Source: CAZEVY01 sp964515555
Lineage (GTDB): Bacteria; Acidobacteriota; Terriglobia; Bryobacterales; Bryobacteraceae
Assembly (NCBI GenBank): GCA_964515555.1
Contig: CAZEVY010000017.1
Coordinates: 13,797-77,796 of the forward strand
Reading direction: 5' to 3'
Length of the DNA stretch: 64,000 nucleotides
In this document: in pieces, positions 9,199 to 17,300 of the stretch
Layout of the letters: each line of letters begins with the position of its first letter
Numbering within the stretch: the stretch's first letter is position 1
Program-made: the position numbers and the translations under genes
Notes under the pieces: generated by a model
Told to the model about the DNA's origin: nothing
What the model saw: the letters and a program-made list of their open reading frames with translations, nothing else
The model's database searches: none

Positions 9199-9204
9199 AT
9201 TATA
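9199..9204 (-). promoter_or_regulatory. guaB -10 box (TATAAT)
   Basis: A perfect TATAAT on the minus strand lies five bases upstream of the guaB ATG. There is no Shine-Dalgarno between box and start, so transcription would begin at or next to the start codon. Confidence 0.6.
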
Positions 9205-9340
9205 AAAGGTCGCCCGCCGGAGCGGGTTCCAGGCGGAGGTTTCCGAAAGAGCGCACGGGGTTCGAGATTATGCCGGCACGATACGGGGAGCCACCTGCCG
9301 GCTATGCCGGCGATGGATGCGGACGTCGGTATCGGTCGGG

Positions 9341-9574
9341 TCACTGGGCTCTTAGGTATTGCTTCCTTCCCGAGCTCAGGTCGGCCGGCAAGCCGTCCAC
9401 GGAGCCGGCCAGGTCGGCGACGTCGCGAAGCCGACCGGAGGAATCCCTCCGGAGTCCGGCGCCGCGTTGCAGGCGTTCGCGGACGATGTCCGACTTCGCG
9501 CAATTGCGCTCGCGGCACTCCGCCTCGATTTCGATCACCAGCCGGTCGGGTAATCGCACCGTGAGCGATTTCAT
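9341..9574 (-). CDS. Ribbon-helix-helix (CopG/Arc-type) antitoxin, orphan
   Basis: This 77-residue protein begins with a ribbon-helix-helix domain: the strand SLTVRLPDRLVIEI binds the DNA groove, and two helices follow, with CAKSDIVRERLQRG as the typical second helix. The tail contains DLAGSVDGLPADLS, the region that usually neutralises a partner PIN-domain toxin. No toxin reading frame follows between 9340 and the guaB start, and none precedes it. It is therefore an orphan antitoxin or the survivor of a vapBC-like module. A TAATAC box lies nine bases before the ATG. Confidence 0.72.
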   Translation of the reverse strand: MKSLTVRLPDRLVIEIEAECRERNCAKSDIVRERLQRGAGLRRDSSGRLRDVADLAGSVDGLPADLSSGRKQYLRAQ

Positions 9575-9641
9575 ACTCCGAGCGTATTACATGCCGTACC
9601 CGACCTGCGGGACTCAGGCCAGGGGCCTCGAGCGTCGGCGG

Positions 9642-12188
9642 TCACGCCCACTTGAGCAGCGGGTGGCACTGGCGCGTCAGCGGGTCCTCGCAGTGATTCG
9701 GGCTGATGCGCAGCGAGTAGCCCAGGCGTCCGGTGTGATGCGGCAGGAACTCGCGCGCGAACACCACCGCCGCGCCGTCGCGCTCCACCGGCGAGAGCGT
9801 GATGACCGTGGTGTCCTCCAGATTTCCGTTGACGCTGACGCGCCCCACCACGGCCTCGACGCGCACGTCCTCCGGCGTCAGTCCGTTCAGGTCGACCACG
9901 GCGCGCAGCGGGATCGGCCGCCCGCTCACCAGCGGCGTCGACATCGGGGGGCCGGCGTCGAGCACCCGGATCGACTCCCACAATTCGCCCACGCGCGACA
10001 TCCAGCCGGCGTGCTCGCGCACCTTGCCGAAATCGCCGGCCTCCACCGCGCGCCACTCGCGGTGCGCGGGCTGGTAAAGCTGCGTGTAGTACTCGCGCAG
10101 CATGCGCTGGCAGTTGAAGCGCGGGCTGATGTAGCTGAGGCACTGCTTGACGCGCTTCATCCATTCCACCGGAACGCCTTCGTCGCGCTCCTGGTAGTAC
10201 ATCGGCACGATCTCGTTTTCAAGCAGCGAGTAGATGGCCGAGGCGTGGAACTCGTCCTGGTCCTCGGCGTAAGGGTCGCGGTCGCCGATGGCCCAGCCGC
10301 CGGAGTTCTCGTAGGCCTCGTCGAACCAGCCGTCCAGGATGCTGAGACTGAGCACTCCGTTGATGGCGGCCTTCATGCCGCTGGTGCCGCAAGCCTCCTC
10401 GCCGCGCCGCGGCGTGTTCAACCACAGGTCGACGCCGCGCACCAGCTCGCGCCCCACCTCGATGTCGTAGTCCTCCACGAATACCAGCTGCTTCTGGATC
10501 TCGGCATCGCGCGAGAGCTGCCAGATCTCGCGGATAAACGCCTTTCCCGGATGATCCTTGGGATGCGCCTTGCCGGCGATGACGAACTGCACCGGCATGC
10601 CGCGATTGGTCATGATGCGCTTCAGGCGCGCCATGTCGCGGAACAGCAGCGTGGCCCGCTTGTAGGTGGCGAAGCGCCGCGCGAAGCCGATGGTGAGCGT
10701 GTCCGGATCGAGCACGTCGGCCAGGCGCCGCAGCTCGGCCGCCGAGGCCTTGCGCGCCATGGCCGAGGCCGCCACGTGCTCGCGCACGTAGGCGATCAGC
10801 TTGCGCTTCTGCCGGCGATGAGCCTCCCACAACTCGGCATCGGGGATTTCGTGGATCAGCTCCCAGGTCTTGGGATCCTGGTAGCGCTCCAGCCAGTCGG
10901 GCTGCAGGTACTGGTCGTAGAGGGCGCTCAGATCGTGATAGAGCCAGGTCGGCAGGTGGACCCCGTTGGTCACCGACGTGATCGGCACCTCCCAGGTGGG
11001 AAGCTGCGGCCAGAGGTGCTGCCACATCTCCTGCGAGACCTCGCGATGCAGGCGGCTGACGGCGTTGCGGTAGGAGCTGGTCTTGAGCGCGCAGACGGCC
11101 ATGGAGAAACGTTCCTGGCTGTCGTGCGGATTGTGGCGTCCGAGCGCCAGCAATTGATCGAAGGGGACGCCCGATTCCTCGCACCAGGCGCGGAAGTACT
11201 CGTACATCAGCCCGGGGTCGAACAGGTCGATGCCGGCCGGCACCGACGTGTGCGTGGTGAACACGTTGTTGGCGCGGCTGGCCTCGAGCGCCTCGGCGAA
11301 GCTCAGTCCATGCCCCGACATCAGGAGTCGCACGCGCTCCAGCGCCAGAAACGCCGAGTGGCCCTCGTTGACGTGGAAGACCGTCGGGTTGAGCCCCAGC
11401 GCGCGCAGCGCGCGCAATCCGCCGATGCCAAGCACGATCTCCTGCCGGATCCGCACGTGGATGTCGCCGCCGTAAAGCTGATCGGTGATGTCGCGGTTCT
11501 CGCCCCCGTCGTTCTCCGGAATGTTGGTGTCGAGCAGCAGCAGGCGCACGCGCCCGACGTCGAGATGCCACACCTTGACGGCTACGCGCCCCGTCGGCAG
11601 GTTGACGTGCACGCGCAGCTCCGAGCCGTCCGGTCCGTAGACCGAGGCCAGCGGCAGCGTGTAGAAATCGTGCGTCGGGTAGCGCTCCTGCTGCCAGCCG
11701 TCGGGATTGAGCGACTGCTCCAGGTAGCCTTTCTGATAGAGCAGACCCACGCCGATCAGCGGATAGGAGAGGTCGCTGGCGGCCTTGAGATGGTCGCCCG
11801 CCAGGATGCCGAGTCCGCCCGAGTAGGTGGACATGCACTCCATCAGCCCGAACTCCATGCAGAAGTAGGCGATCAGCATGTCTTCCGAGGGCGACTCGGC
11901 GCGTTGCAGGTAGGCGTCGTAGCGCTCGCAGGCGCGGCGGTACTGCGCCAGGAAGCGCTGGTCGGCGGCCGCCTTTTCGAGCGCCTGCTGCGGAATCGAG
12001 CCCAGCAGCAGGACGGGATTGTGGCCCGAGGCGTGCCACAGGTCGGGGTCCAGTCGGCGGAATAGCGTGCGGATGGTGTGGTCCCAGCTCCACAGGACGT
12101 TGTAGGCCAGCGTCGTGATCCTCGACAGCGCGGGAGGGACGGCGGGACGGACCAGGAACTCTTTCAACGGCTGGATCTGATAACGCAT
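9642..12188 (-). CDS. glgP: Alpha-glucan phosphorylase (bacterial/archaeal type)
   Basis: This enzyme releases glucose 1-phosphate from glycogen or maltodextrin in the cytoplasm. The 848-residue protein matches the alpha-glucan phosphorylase subfamily with an N-terminal DUF3417 region (LAYNVLWSWDHTIRTLF), a glucan-binding core (YFCMEFGLMECMSTYSGGLG, FHVNEGHSAFLALER) and the pyridoxal-phosphate site EACGTSGMKAAINGVLSLS, with Lys606 as Schiff-base residue. The C-terminal domain ends in HPLLKWA. A TATGTT box (plus strand 12215-12220 as AACATA) lies upstream, and an AGGAGG is present but 22 bases from the ATG. It stands alone and diverges from the oxidoreductase-glycosyltransferase gene. Confidence 0.93.
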   Translation of the reverse strand: MRYQIQPLKEFLVRPAVPPALSRITTLAYNVLWSWDHTIRTLFRRLDPDLWHASGHNPVLLLGSIPQQALEKAAADQRFLAQYRRACERYDAYLQRAESPSEDMLIAYFCMEFGLMECMSTYSGGLGILAGDHLKAASDLSYPLIGVGLLYQKGYLEQSLNPDGWQQERYPTHDFYTLPLASVYGPDGSELRVHVNLPTGRVAVKVWHLDVGRVRLLLLDTNIPENDGGENRDITDQLYGGDIHVRIRQEIVLGIGGLRALRALGLNPTVFHVNEGHSAFLALERVRLLMSGHGLSFAEALEASRANNVFTTHTSVPAGIDLFDPGLMYEYFRAWCEESGVPFDQLLALGRHNPHDSQERFSMAVCALKTSSYRNAVSRLHREVSQEMWQHLWPQLPTWEVPITSVTNGVHLPTWLYHDLSALYDQYLQPDWLERYQDPKTWELIHEIPDAELWEAHRRQKRKLIAYVREHVAASAMARKASAAELRRLADVLDPDTLTIGFARRFATYKRATLLFRDMARLKRIMTNRGMPVQFVIAGKAHPKDHPGKAFIREIWQLSRDAEIQKQLVFVEDYDIEVGRELVRGVDLWLNTPRRGEEACGTSGMKAAINGVLSLSILDGWFDEAYENSGGWAIGDRDPYAEDQDEFHASAIYSLLENEIVPMYYQERDEGVPVEWMKRVKQCLSYISPRFNCQRMLREYYTQLYQPAHREWRAVEAGDFGKVREHAGWMSRVGELWESIRVLDAGPPMSTPLVSGRPIPLRAVVDLNGLTPEDVRVEAVVGRVSVNGNLEDTTVITLSPVERDGAAVVFAREFLPHHTGRLGYSLRISPNHCEDPLTRQCHPLLKWA

Positions 12189-12336
12189 CCGAGAGGTTTC
12201 GCGGGCTGCCTCCTAACATACCAGAGTCGCCGCAGCGGCCCGCGAGGCGGTCCCGGTACTCAAACCCGAAATCCGGCACGACTCCTGGTACCGCGGGGTG
12301 ACATCCCGCTCCGCCGCCGCACGGTATGCTGGTTTC

Positions 12337-14349
12337 TTGAGGGAACCCCTTCGACTCGCCGTCGTCGGGTGCGGCGAAGTCACGCTCTACAAGCATCTCC
12401 CCGCGCTGAAAAGGCTGCCGGAATGGACCGTGGCGGCCGTCGCCGACCCCGATCCCGCCGCGCGGGAGGCCGCCTGCCGGCGATTCGCGATTCCTCGCGG
12501 CGCCGCCGGCGTCGAGGAGCTCCTGGCACTGCCCGAAATCGACGCCATCGCCGTCAGCGTTCCTCCATCGGCCCATCCGGCCGTCGCGATGGCGGCGTTG
12601 CGCGCCGGCAAGCACGTCTGGATCGACAAACCGCTCGCGCTCACCGCCGGCGAGTGCCGCCGGATCGCCGAGGAGGCGGAGCGGTCGGCGGGCCGCGTGC
12701 TGATGGGGTTCCACATGCGATGGCATCCGCTGGTGCGCGAGGCGCGCCAGGCGATCCGCGGCGGCGCGCTGGGGGAGATCGAGTCGGTGCGGTCGGTGTG
12801 GAACAGTCCCCGGGACGACGACGGCCTGCCGGAGTGGCGTTGGCGCCGCGAGTCGGGCGGTGGCGCGCTCATCGAGATCGGCGTCCATCACTTCGATCTC
12901 TGGAGATTCCTGCTCGACCGCGAGGTCGAGGAAGTGCGCGCGCTGTCGCGAGGCGGAAGCCGCGAAGACGAGTCGGCGGCGGTGCTGGCGCGTCTGGAGG
13001 GCGGCGTCGCCGCGACCCTCATGTTGAGCGAGCGATCGCCGCACCAGATCGAGATCGAAATCTGCGGCCGCCTGGGACGGCTGCGCGTCGACTGCCTGCG
13101 TTTCGAGGGCCTGGAACTGTCGACGCACCGCGACGTCCCGGGAGGCCCCGCCACGCGGCTGCGCGCGGCGGCGGGTTTCCTGCGATCGCTGCCGCGCGGC
13201 ATCGGGGGGCTGCGGCACGGCGGCGACTATCGCGAGTCGTATCGTGCGGCCTGGGCGCACTTCGCGCGCGTAATTCGCGGCGGCGAGCAGCCCGGCGCCA
13301 CTCTCGAGGACGGTCTGCGCGCGACCGGGATCGCGCTGGCCGCCGCCGGCGCCTCCGGCGACGCGACGGGGGGAAACCCGGCTCCGGCGGAGGACTCCCG
13401 CGGCCATACGCCTGGGCGGGCGCCCGAGCCGGCCCCGCAACACGCCCTGGAGTTTTCCGTCGTGGTTCCGACCTATGACCGTCCGGCGCGCCTGCCGGGT
13501 CTGCTGGCGGCGCTGCGCGCGCAGCGATTCCCGAAGGAACGCTTCGAGGTCGTGATCGTCGACGACGGCGGCGCCTCGCCGCTGGATACGGTCGTCGAAC
13601 CCTACCGCAAGGACCTCTCGATTTCCCTGATCCGGGCGGCCCACGGCGGTTGCGCTTCGGCGCGGCAGCAGGGCGCTCTCTGCGCGCGCGGACACCACCT
13701 GGCGTTCACCGACGACGACTGCCTTCCGGCCCCGGACTGGCTGGCCCAGCTCGACCGGGCGCGGCGCCGGCATCCGGGAATGGCGCTCGGCGGCGGGGTG
13801 GCGTGCTCGCTGCCGGAGAATCCATTCTCGGTGGCGTCGCACATGGTCGTCGAGCTCTTCACGGCCGCGCAGGGCGCGCGATACTTTCCGACCATGAACC
13901 TGACGCTGCCGGCCGGCGCCTTCCACGACGCCGGCGGCATGGACGCGGGCTGGGCGAACGCCGGCGGCGAGGACCGGGACCTGTGCCGGCGCTGGATCGA
14001 ATCGGGACGCCAGATGATCGCGGCGCCGGAAGCGGTGGTTTCGCACGGGCACCCGCTCTCGCTTCGGACGTTCTGGCTGCAGCACTTTCGCTACGGCCGG
14101 GGCGCGGCCCTGATGCGCCGGGCCCATCCGCGAGAGCCCTTCGAGCACTGGCGCTTCTACCTCGGACTGCTTGCCGCGCCGTTCCGGCGAATGCCGTGGC
14201 GATCGGCGGCTCCGGTCGCCGCGCTGGCCGCCCTGAGCCAGGCGGCCAATCTTTGCGGCTACGCCATCGAGCGCCTGCGTCCGCGACCCGGCCCGGAGAT
14301 GCGACCCGCGCCGCGGCCCGGTCCCGGGCGGCCGGTTCGCGACGGGTAA
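12337..14349 (+). CDS. Fusion: Gfo/Idh/MocA oxidoreductase plus family 2 glycosyltransferase
   Basis: This is a single 670-codon reading frame with two enzymes. Residues 1 to about 340 are a Gfo/Idh/MocA NAD(P)-dependent sugar oxidoreductase: RLAVVGCGEV as dinucleotide site, WIDKPLALTAGE as the conserved (E/D)KP motif, and GGALIEIGVHHFDLW near the catalytic His. After a Pro/Gly/Ala linker, residues 372 to about 600 form a GT2 transferase: FSVVVPTYDRPARLPGLLAA, VVIVDDGG, FTDDDCLP as the metal-binding DxD, and AGGEDRDLCRRW with the catalytic acidic pair. The C-terminus has a possible amphipathic or membrane segment. The TTG at 12337 was chosen because TATGCT lies six bases before it and the Rossmann strand starts six residues later. 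A GMC oxidoreductase follows after four bases. Coupled oxidation and transfer of a sugar is inferred; the acceptor is unknown. Confidence 0.85.
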   Translation: MREPLRLAVVGCGEVTLYKHLPALKRLPEWTVAAVADPDPAAREAACRRFAIPRGAAGVEELLALPEIDAIAVSVPPSAHPAVAMAALRAGKHVWIDKPLALTAGECRRIAEEAERSAGRVLMGFHMRWHPLVREARQAIRGGALGEIESVRSVWNSPRDDDGLPEWRWRRESGGGALIEIGVHHFDLWRFLLDREVEEVRALSRGGSREDESAAVLARLEGGVAATLMLSERSPHQIEIEICGRLGRLRVDCLRFEGLELSTHRDVPGGPATRLRAAAGFLRSLPRGIGGLRHGGDYRESYRAAWAHFARVIRGGEQPGATLEDGLRATGIALAAAGASGDATGGNPAPAEDSRGHTPGRAPEPAPQHALEFSVVVPTYDRPARLPGLLAALRAQRFPKERFEVVIVDDGGASPLDTVVEPYRKDLSISLIRAAHGGCASARQQGALCARGHHLAFTDDDCLPAPDWLAQLDRARRRHPGMALGGGVACSLPENPFSVASHMVVELFTAAQGARYFPTMNLTLPAGAFHDAGGMDAGWANAGGEDRDLCRRWIESGRQMIAAPEAVVSHGHPLSLRTFWLQHFRYGRGAALMRRAHPREPFEHWRFYLGLLAAPFRRMPWRSAAPVAALAALSQAANLCGYAIERLRPRPGPEMRPAPRPGPGRPVRDG

Positions 14350-14353
14350 CGCG

Positions 14354-15910
14354 GTGGCCTCCGGGGCCGGCTCGTGGGACTACGTGGTGGTGGGCGGCGG
14401 AACGGCCGGCTGCGTGATCGCCCGGCGGCTGTGCGAGCGAGGCGCGAGCGTGCTGGTGCTGGAAGCGGGCGGCCGCTATCCGCGGTGGCTGCTGGGCGCC
14501 CCGCTGGCGAGTCTGCGCATCAAGGACCGCTTCTCGTGGCGATACCTTACCGCTCCGCAGGCGGGCCTGGGGGGACGCCGCGTCTCGCTGCCGATGGGCC
14601 GGGTGCTGGGCGGCAGCTCGTCGATCAACGCCATGATGTACTGCCGCGGCGCGCCCGGCGACTACGACCGCTGGGCGGCGCTCGGCGGCGCCGGCTGGTC
14701 CTTCGCGGAGATACTGCCGTATTTCCTGCGGGCCGAGAACTGGACGCGCGGGGAATCGCCCGGGAGAGGCCGCGACGGGCCGCTGACGGTCTCCGGCCCG
14801 CGATTTCTCGCGCCGTTCTCGCGCGCCTTTGTCGAGGCCTGCCGGGAGTCGGGCATTCCGCCGCGCGAGGACTTCAATGACGGACGGCTGGAAGGATGCG
14901 GCTTCTTCGACGTCACCCAGAGGCAAGGAGAGCGCGTCTCGACGGCCCGCCAGTACCTGGGCGGCGCCCCTGGCGCCGACGTGGTCACGCGCGCGCTGAC
15001 GACCCGCATTCTGTTCGACGGCCCGCGCGCCACCGGCGTTGAGTACCGGCGCGGGCGCGAGATCCGGCGGGCGTTTGCGGAACGCGAGGTCATCCTGGCC
15101 GCCGGGGCCATCGGCTCGCCGCAGTTGCTCCTGCTTTCGGGCATCGGGCCCGCCGGCGATCTGCGCGCGCTCGGGATCGAGACGCGGCTCGATCTGCCCG
15201 GAGTCGGCGGGAACCTCCAGGATCACGTTCGCCTGCCGGTGCTCTTTGAAAGCGCGCGCGTCCCGCCGGGCGCCCGGCGTTACTGGATTCCCGCCGCATT
15301 GCGTTATGCGATGGACCGCGGCGGCGTGATGGCGTCCAACTGCTGCGAAGCGGGCGCCTTCGTGCGCTCCTCGCCCGGAGAGGCCGAACCGGACCTCCAG
15401 ATCGTGACGCACTTTCAGTCGTCGCTGCGCCGGCGCGCGGTCGACATTCAGGTGTGCCTGCTCGAATCGGAGAGCCGCGGGCATGTGACGCTGGAGTCGC
15501 CCGACCCGGCGCGGCCGCCGCGGATCGACCCCGGCTACCTGTCCTCGGAGACCGACATCGTGCGGTTGTTGGGCGGGGTGGCTCTGGCGCGGCGCCTGGC
15601 GCGTGCGAAGGCTCTGGCCGATTTCGGCCTCGGCCGCGAGCTGGCGCCCGGCTCACAGGCTCAGGCGGAGGGCGATCTGACCGCCTATGTGAGAAGCGCC
15701 GTCGAGACCTGTTATCACCCGGCCGGGACCTGCCGGATGGGCGTGGATGCCATGGCGGTCGTCGACCCGCGGCTGCGCGTGCACGGATACGAGGGGCTGC
15801 GCGTCGCCGACGCCTCGGTGATGCCGGCGCCGATTCGCGGGAACACGCTGGCGCCGGTGGTGATGATCGCCGAAAAGGCGGCCGATCTGATTCTGCCAGG
15901 TACCAGCTAG
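14354..15910 (+). CDS. GMC family FAD-dependent oxidoreductase (choline dehydrogenase-like)
   Basis: A 518-residue flavoprotein that oxidises an alcohol group. Motifs in order: YVVVGGGTAGCVIARRL with VLVLEAGG (ADP-binding fold), GRVLGGSSSINAMMYCRG (GMC signature 1), EVILAAGAIGSPQLLLLSGIG (signature 2), and the C-terminal CYHPAGTCRMG with catalytic His plus RGNTLAPVVMIAEKAAD. It has no secretion signal. The GTG start lies four bases after the fused oxidoreductase-glycosyltransferase, so the two genes are probably one operon devoted to modifying a glycosylated metabolite. Its end overlaps the convergent esterase by four bases. The choline-dehydrogenase-like sequence does not fix the substrate. 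Confidence 0.9.
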   Translation: MASGAGSWDYVVVGGGTAGCVIARRLCERGASVLVLEAGGRYPRWLLGAPLASLRIKDRFSWRYLTAPQAGLGGRRVSLPMGRVLGGSSSINAMMYCRGAPGDYDRWAALGGAGWSFAEILPYFLRAENWTRGESPGRGRDGPLTVSGPRFLAPFSRAFVEACRESGIPPREDFNDGRLEGCGFFDVTQRQGERVSTARQYLGGAPGADVVTRALTTRILFDGPRATGVEYRRGREIRRAFAEREVILAAGAIGSPQLLLLSGIGPAGDLRALGIETRLDLPGVGGNLQDHVRLPVLFESARVPPGARRYWIPAALRYAMDRGGVMASNCCEAGAFVRSSPGEAEPDLQIVTHFQSSLRRRAVDIQVCLLESESRGHVTLESPDPARPPRIDPGYLSSETDIVRLLGGVALARRLARAKALADFGLGRELAPGSQAQAEGDLTAYVRSAVETCYHPAGTCRMGVDAMAVVDPRLRVHGYEGLRVADASVMPAPIRGNTLAPVVMIAEKAADLILPGTS

Positions 15911-16791
15911 CGATCCGAGGCCGCCGGCTTGAGCAGCGTGCGCTCGAACCACGCGGTCATCTCCGACATGGCGCGCGTGGCGTCGCCGCCCCGGAAGCCG
16001 TGCGCGGCGCCCTCGATGATCACGAGCTTCGACGCGACCTTGCTCTTCTGAAGCGCGTCGTACATGATCTGGCTGGCGCTGACAGGCACCAGCGGATCCT
16101 TGTCGCCGTGGATCAACAGAGTCGGCGGGTCGTCGGGCGTCACGTGGACGAGCGGCGAATAGTCGGCGCCCTTCTCCTTCTCGAAGTTGAGGGCCGGGAA
16201 GCGGTCGAGCACGCTGCCGTCCTTGGCGGGATTCAGGCCGCGCGCCAGCGGCCGCAGGTCGACCGGCGGGAAGTAGGCCACCACCGAGGCCACGCGGCTG
16301 GAGGCGCGCAGGAACTCCTCGGAGGCGCCGGGGTCCCCGCTGTCGGAGGCCGTCCCCAGCATGAGCGAGAGATGGCCGCCGGCGCTGCCGCCGTGGACGC
16401 CGAGGCGCTCCGGGTCGAGTCCCCATTTCGCGGCGTTGTGGCGCACGAATCGGACCGCCCGCCGCACGTCGGCGACGATCTCCGGGATCAGATACTTCGG
16501 GCTGCTGCCGTGGCGCACGGCGATCACCGTGAAGCCCTTGTCGAGCAGCGGGGTGAATCGCGCCGCCATCTGTTGCGGCGGCGTCCAGGCGGAGATCCAG
16601 CCGCCGCTGACCATGAACAGGACGGCCGCGCCGTTGGCGCCGGTCTTCGGCTTGAGAACGTCGAAGGTCATCGCCAGGCCGTCCTTGTGTCCGTAGACGA
16701 CGTCGGGGACGATCTCGACCTCGGCGGCCGTGCCGGTGGCCGCCAGGATCGCGGCGGCTAAGACGGCCAGTGTGCGTGCCACGTGGAACAT
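15907..16791 (-). CDS. Exported alpha/beta hydrolase (esterase/lipase, BD-FAE-like)
   Basis: A 294-residue alpha/beta hydrolase with a Sec signal peptide (TLAVLAAAILAATGTAA). The nucleophile elbow is VHGGSAGGHLSLML (GxSxG); the acid is probably the Asp in LIHGDKDPLVP and the His lies in EGAAHGFRGG. The oxyanion-region motif MVSGGWIS takes the place of the HGGG of lipases. The closest recognisable group is the BD-FAE/carboxylesterase set, acting on carbohydrate or feruloyl esters in the periplasm. It is divergent from the twin small RNAs and convergent, with four bases of overlap, with the GMC oxidoreductase. Confidence 0.85.
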   Translation of the reverse strand: MFHVARTLAVLAAAILAATGTAAEVEIVPDVVYGHKDGLAMTFDVLKPKTGANGAAVLFMVSGGWISAWTPPQQMAARFTPLLDKGFTVIAVRHGSSPKYLIPEIVADVRRAVRFVRHNAAKWGLDPERLGVHGGSAGGHLSLMLGTASDSGDPGASEEFLRASSRVASVVAYFPPVDLRPLARGLNPAKDGSVLDRFPALNFEKEKGADYSPLVHVTPDDPPTLLIHGDKDPLVPVSASQIMYDALQKSKVASKLVIIEGAAHGFRGGDATRAMSEMTAWFERTLLKPAASDR

Positions 16792-16874
16792 TCCTCAGTT
16801 CTATCACGAGCGGCGCTGCTGGCAAAGGGGAAATCGAGCGCCCCGTCGCGCTTCAAAAAAATGTAGACAGGGGC

Positions 16875-16903
16875 TTGCAATTCCAAAAATCATATAGTAG
16901 GAT
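16875..16903 (+). promoter_or_regulatory. Sigma70-like promoter of structured RNA 1
   Basis: TTGCAA at 16875-16880 and TAGGAT at 16898-16903 are separated by exactly 17 bases. A seven-A tract lies about 15 bases upstream of the -35 box. The second RNA copy has the same -35 hexamer, the same spacing and the same A-tract, although the bases between have diverged, which supports both as real promoters. Confidence 0.7.
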
Positions 16904-16908
16904 AGAAA

Positions 16909-16983
16909 GTAAGCCGGGGAGGCAACTCCCACCAAAGCGAGACTAACCTCACTTAAGACCCCTGAAGCATTCCTCCCCGGCAC
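16909..16983 (+). ncRNA. Structured small RNA, copy 1 of a tandem pair
   Basis: About 75 bases beginning GTAAGCC six bases after the -10 box. The 5' segment GCCGGGGAGG (16913-16922) pairs perfectly over 10 bp with CCTCCCCGGC (16972-16981), closing the whole molecule. A competing hairpin GGGAG-GCAA-CTCCC (16917-16930) has a GNRA-type tetraloop, so two folds exclude each other. The interior CCAAAGCGAGACTAACCTCA is identical in both copies. No protein frame fits and no plus-strand gene follows, so it is not an mRNA leader. There is no U-tract terminator; TCAG heptads begin 13 bases after the end. I do not recognise the family; a trans-acting regulator is inferred from its stand-alone position. 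Confidence 0.65.
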
Positions 16984-16995
16984 CCCTCAAAGTCT

Positions 16996-17026
16996 TCAGT
17001 GGTCAGTTTTCAGTTATCAGTTCTCA
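16996..17026 (+). repeat. TCAG-heptad array after structured RNA 1
   Basis: Four consecutive seven-base units of the form TCAGNNN, then a degenerate unit (TCAATGT). The first overlaps CTTCAG (16994-16999), which could pair with CTGAAG (16962-16967) inside the RNA. The same type of array follows several gene ends in the window, always in sense orientation. Confidence 0.6.
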
Positions 17027-17063
17027 ATGTTGGTCCGCTCCCAAAAAAAGTAGCGCGCCCCTA

Positions 17064-17092
17064 TTGCAATCCCGAAATCCATAGCCTATACT
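17064..17092 (+). promoter_or_regulatory. Sigma70-like promoter of structured RNA 2
   Basis: TTGCAA at 17064-17069 and TATACT at 17087-17092 with a 17-base spacer, preceded by a seven-A tract. This matches the copy 1 promoter in -35 sequence and geometry and has a better -10 box. Confidence 0.75.
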
Positions 17093-17096
17093 GAAA

Positions 17097-17175
17097 GTAA
17101 GCCGGGGAGGCAACTCCCACCAAAGCGAGACTAACCTCACTTTAAAGACCCCTGAAGCATTTCCTCCCCGGCACC
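17097..17175 (+). ncRNA. Structured small RNA, copy 2 of a tandem pair
   Basis: About 79 bases, starting four bases after the -10 box with the same GTAAGCC. The first 44 bases are identical to copy 1. Over the remainder the two copies differ only by one extra base in each of three short T or A runs. The 10-bp terminal stem (17101-17110 with 17163-17172) and the GNRA hairpin are both kept. Just downstream, GGGTCTT (17181-17187) could pair with AAGACCC inside the RNA, a possible 3' rearrangement absent or weaker in copy 1. Two TCAG heptads follow. Duplication with conserved RNA and diverged spacer implies selection on the transcript. Confidence 0.68.
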
Positions 17176-17186
17176 TAAAAGGGTCT

Positions 17187-17200
17187 TCAGCGGTCAGTCT
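17187..17200 (+). repeat. TCAG heptads after structured RNA 2
   Basis: Two adjacent TCAGNNN units follow the second RNA in sense orientation, at the same relative position as the four-unit array after copy 1. Confidence 0.5.
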
Positions 17201-17277
17201 GTTACCAGAAGTCAAATCGAGGGCCATCGTGTCGCTCCCGGCAAGACTCACGAACCTGGGGGCGCACACTGCGGCCA

Positions 17278-17300
17278 GCTGACGACTGATAACTGATTTG
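17278..17300 (-). repeat. TCAG heptads immediately after the stop codon of the 17301-18194 gene
   Basis: On the minus strand the TAG at 17301-17303 is followed within a few bases by three TCAGNNN units (ATCAGTTATCAGTCGTCAGC). The array is in sense orientation relative to the gene it ends. Confidence 0.55.

Noticed and set aside
8970..12065. Open plus-strand frame of 1031 codons
   Set aside because: Antisense to glgP and the start of guaB, compositionally a GC-shadow.
10219..14148. Open minus-strand frame of 1309 codons
   Set aside because: It crosses the glgP and fusion genes in a different register, is low-complexity Arg/Pro/Ala and has no motif.
16913..16981. Rho-independent terminator
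   Set aside because: The stem is strong but encloses 50 bases and has no T-run after it; it is better explained as the closing helix of a structured RNA.
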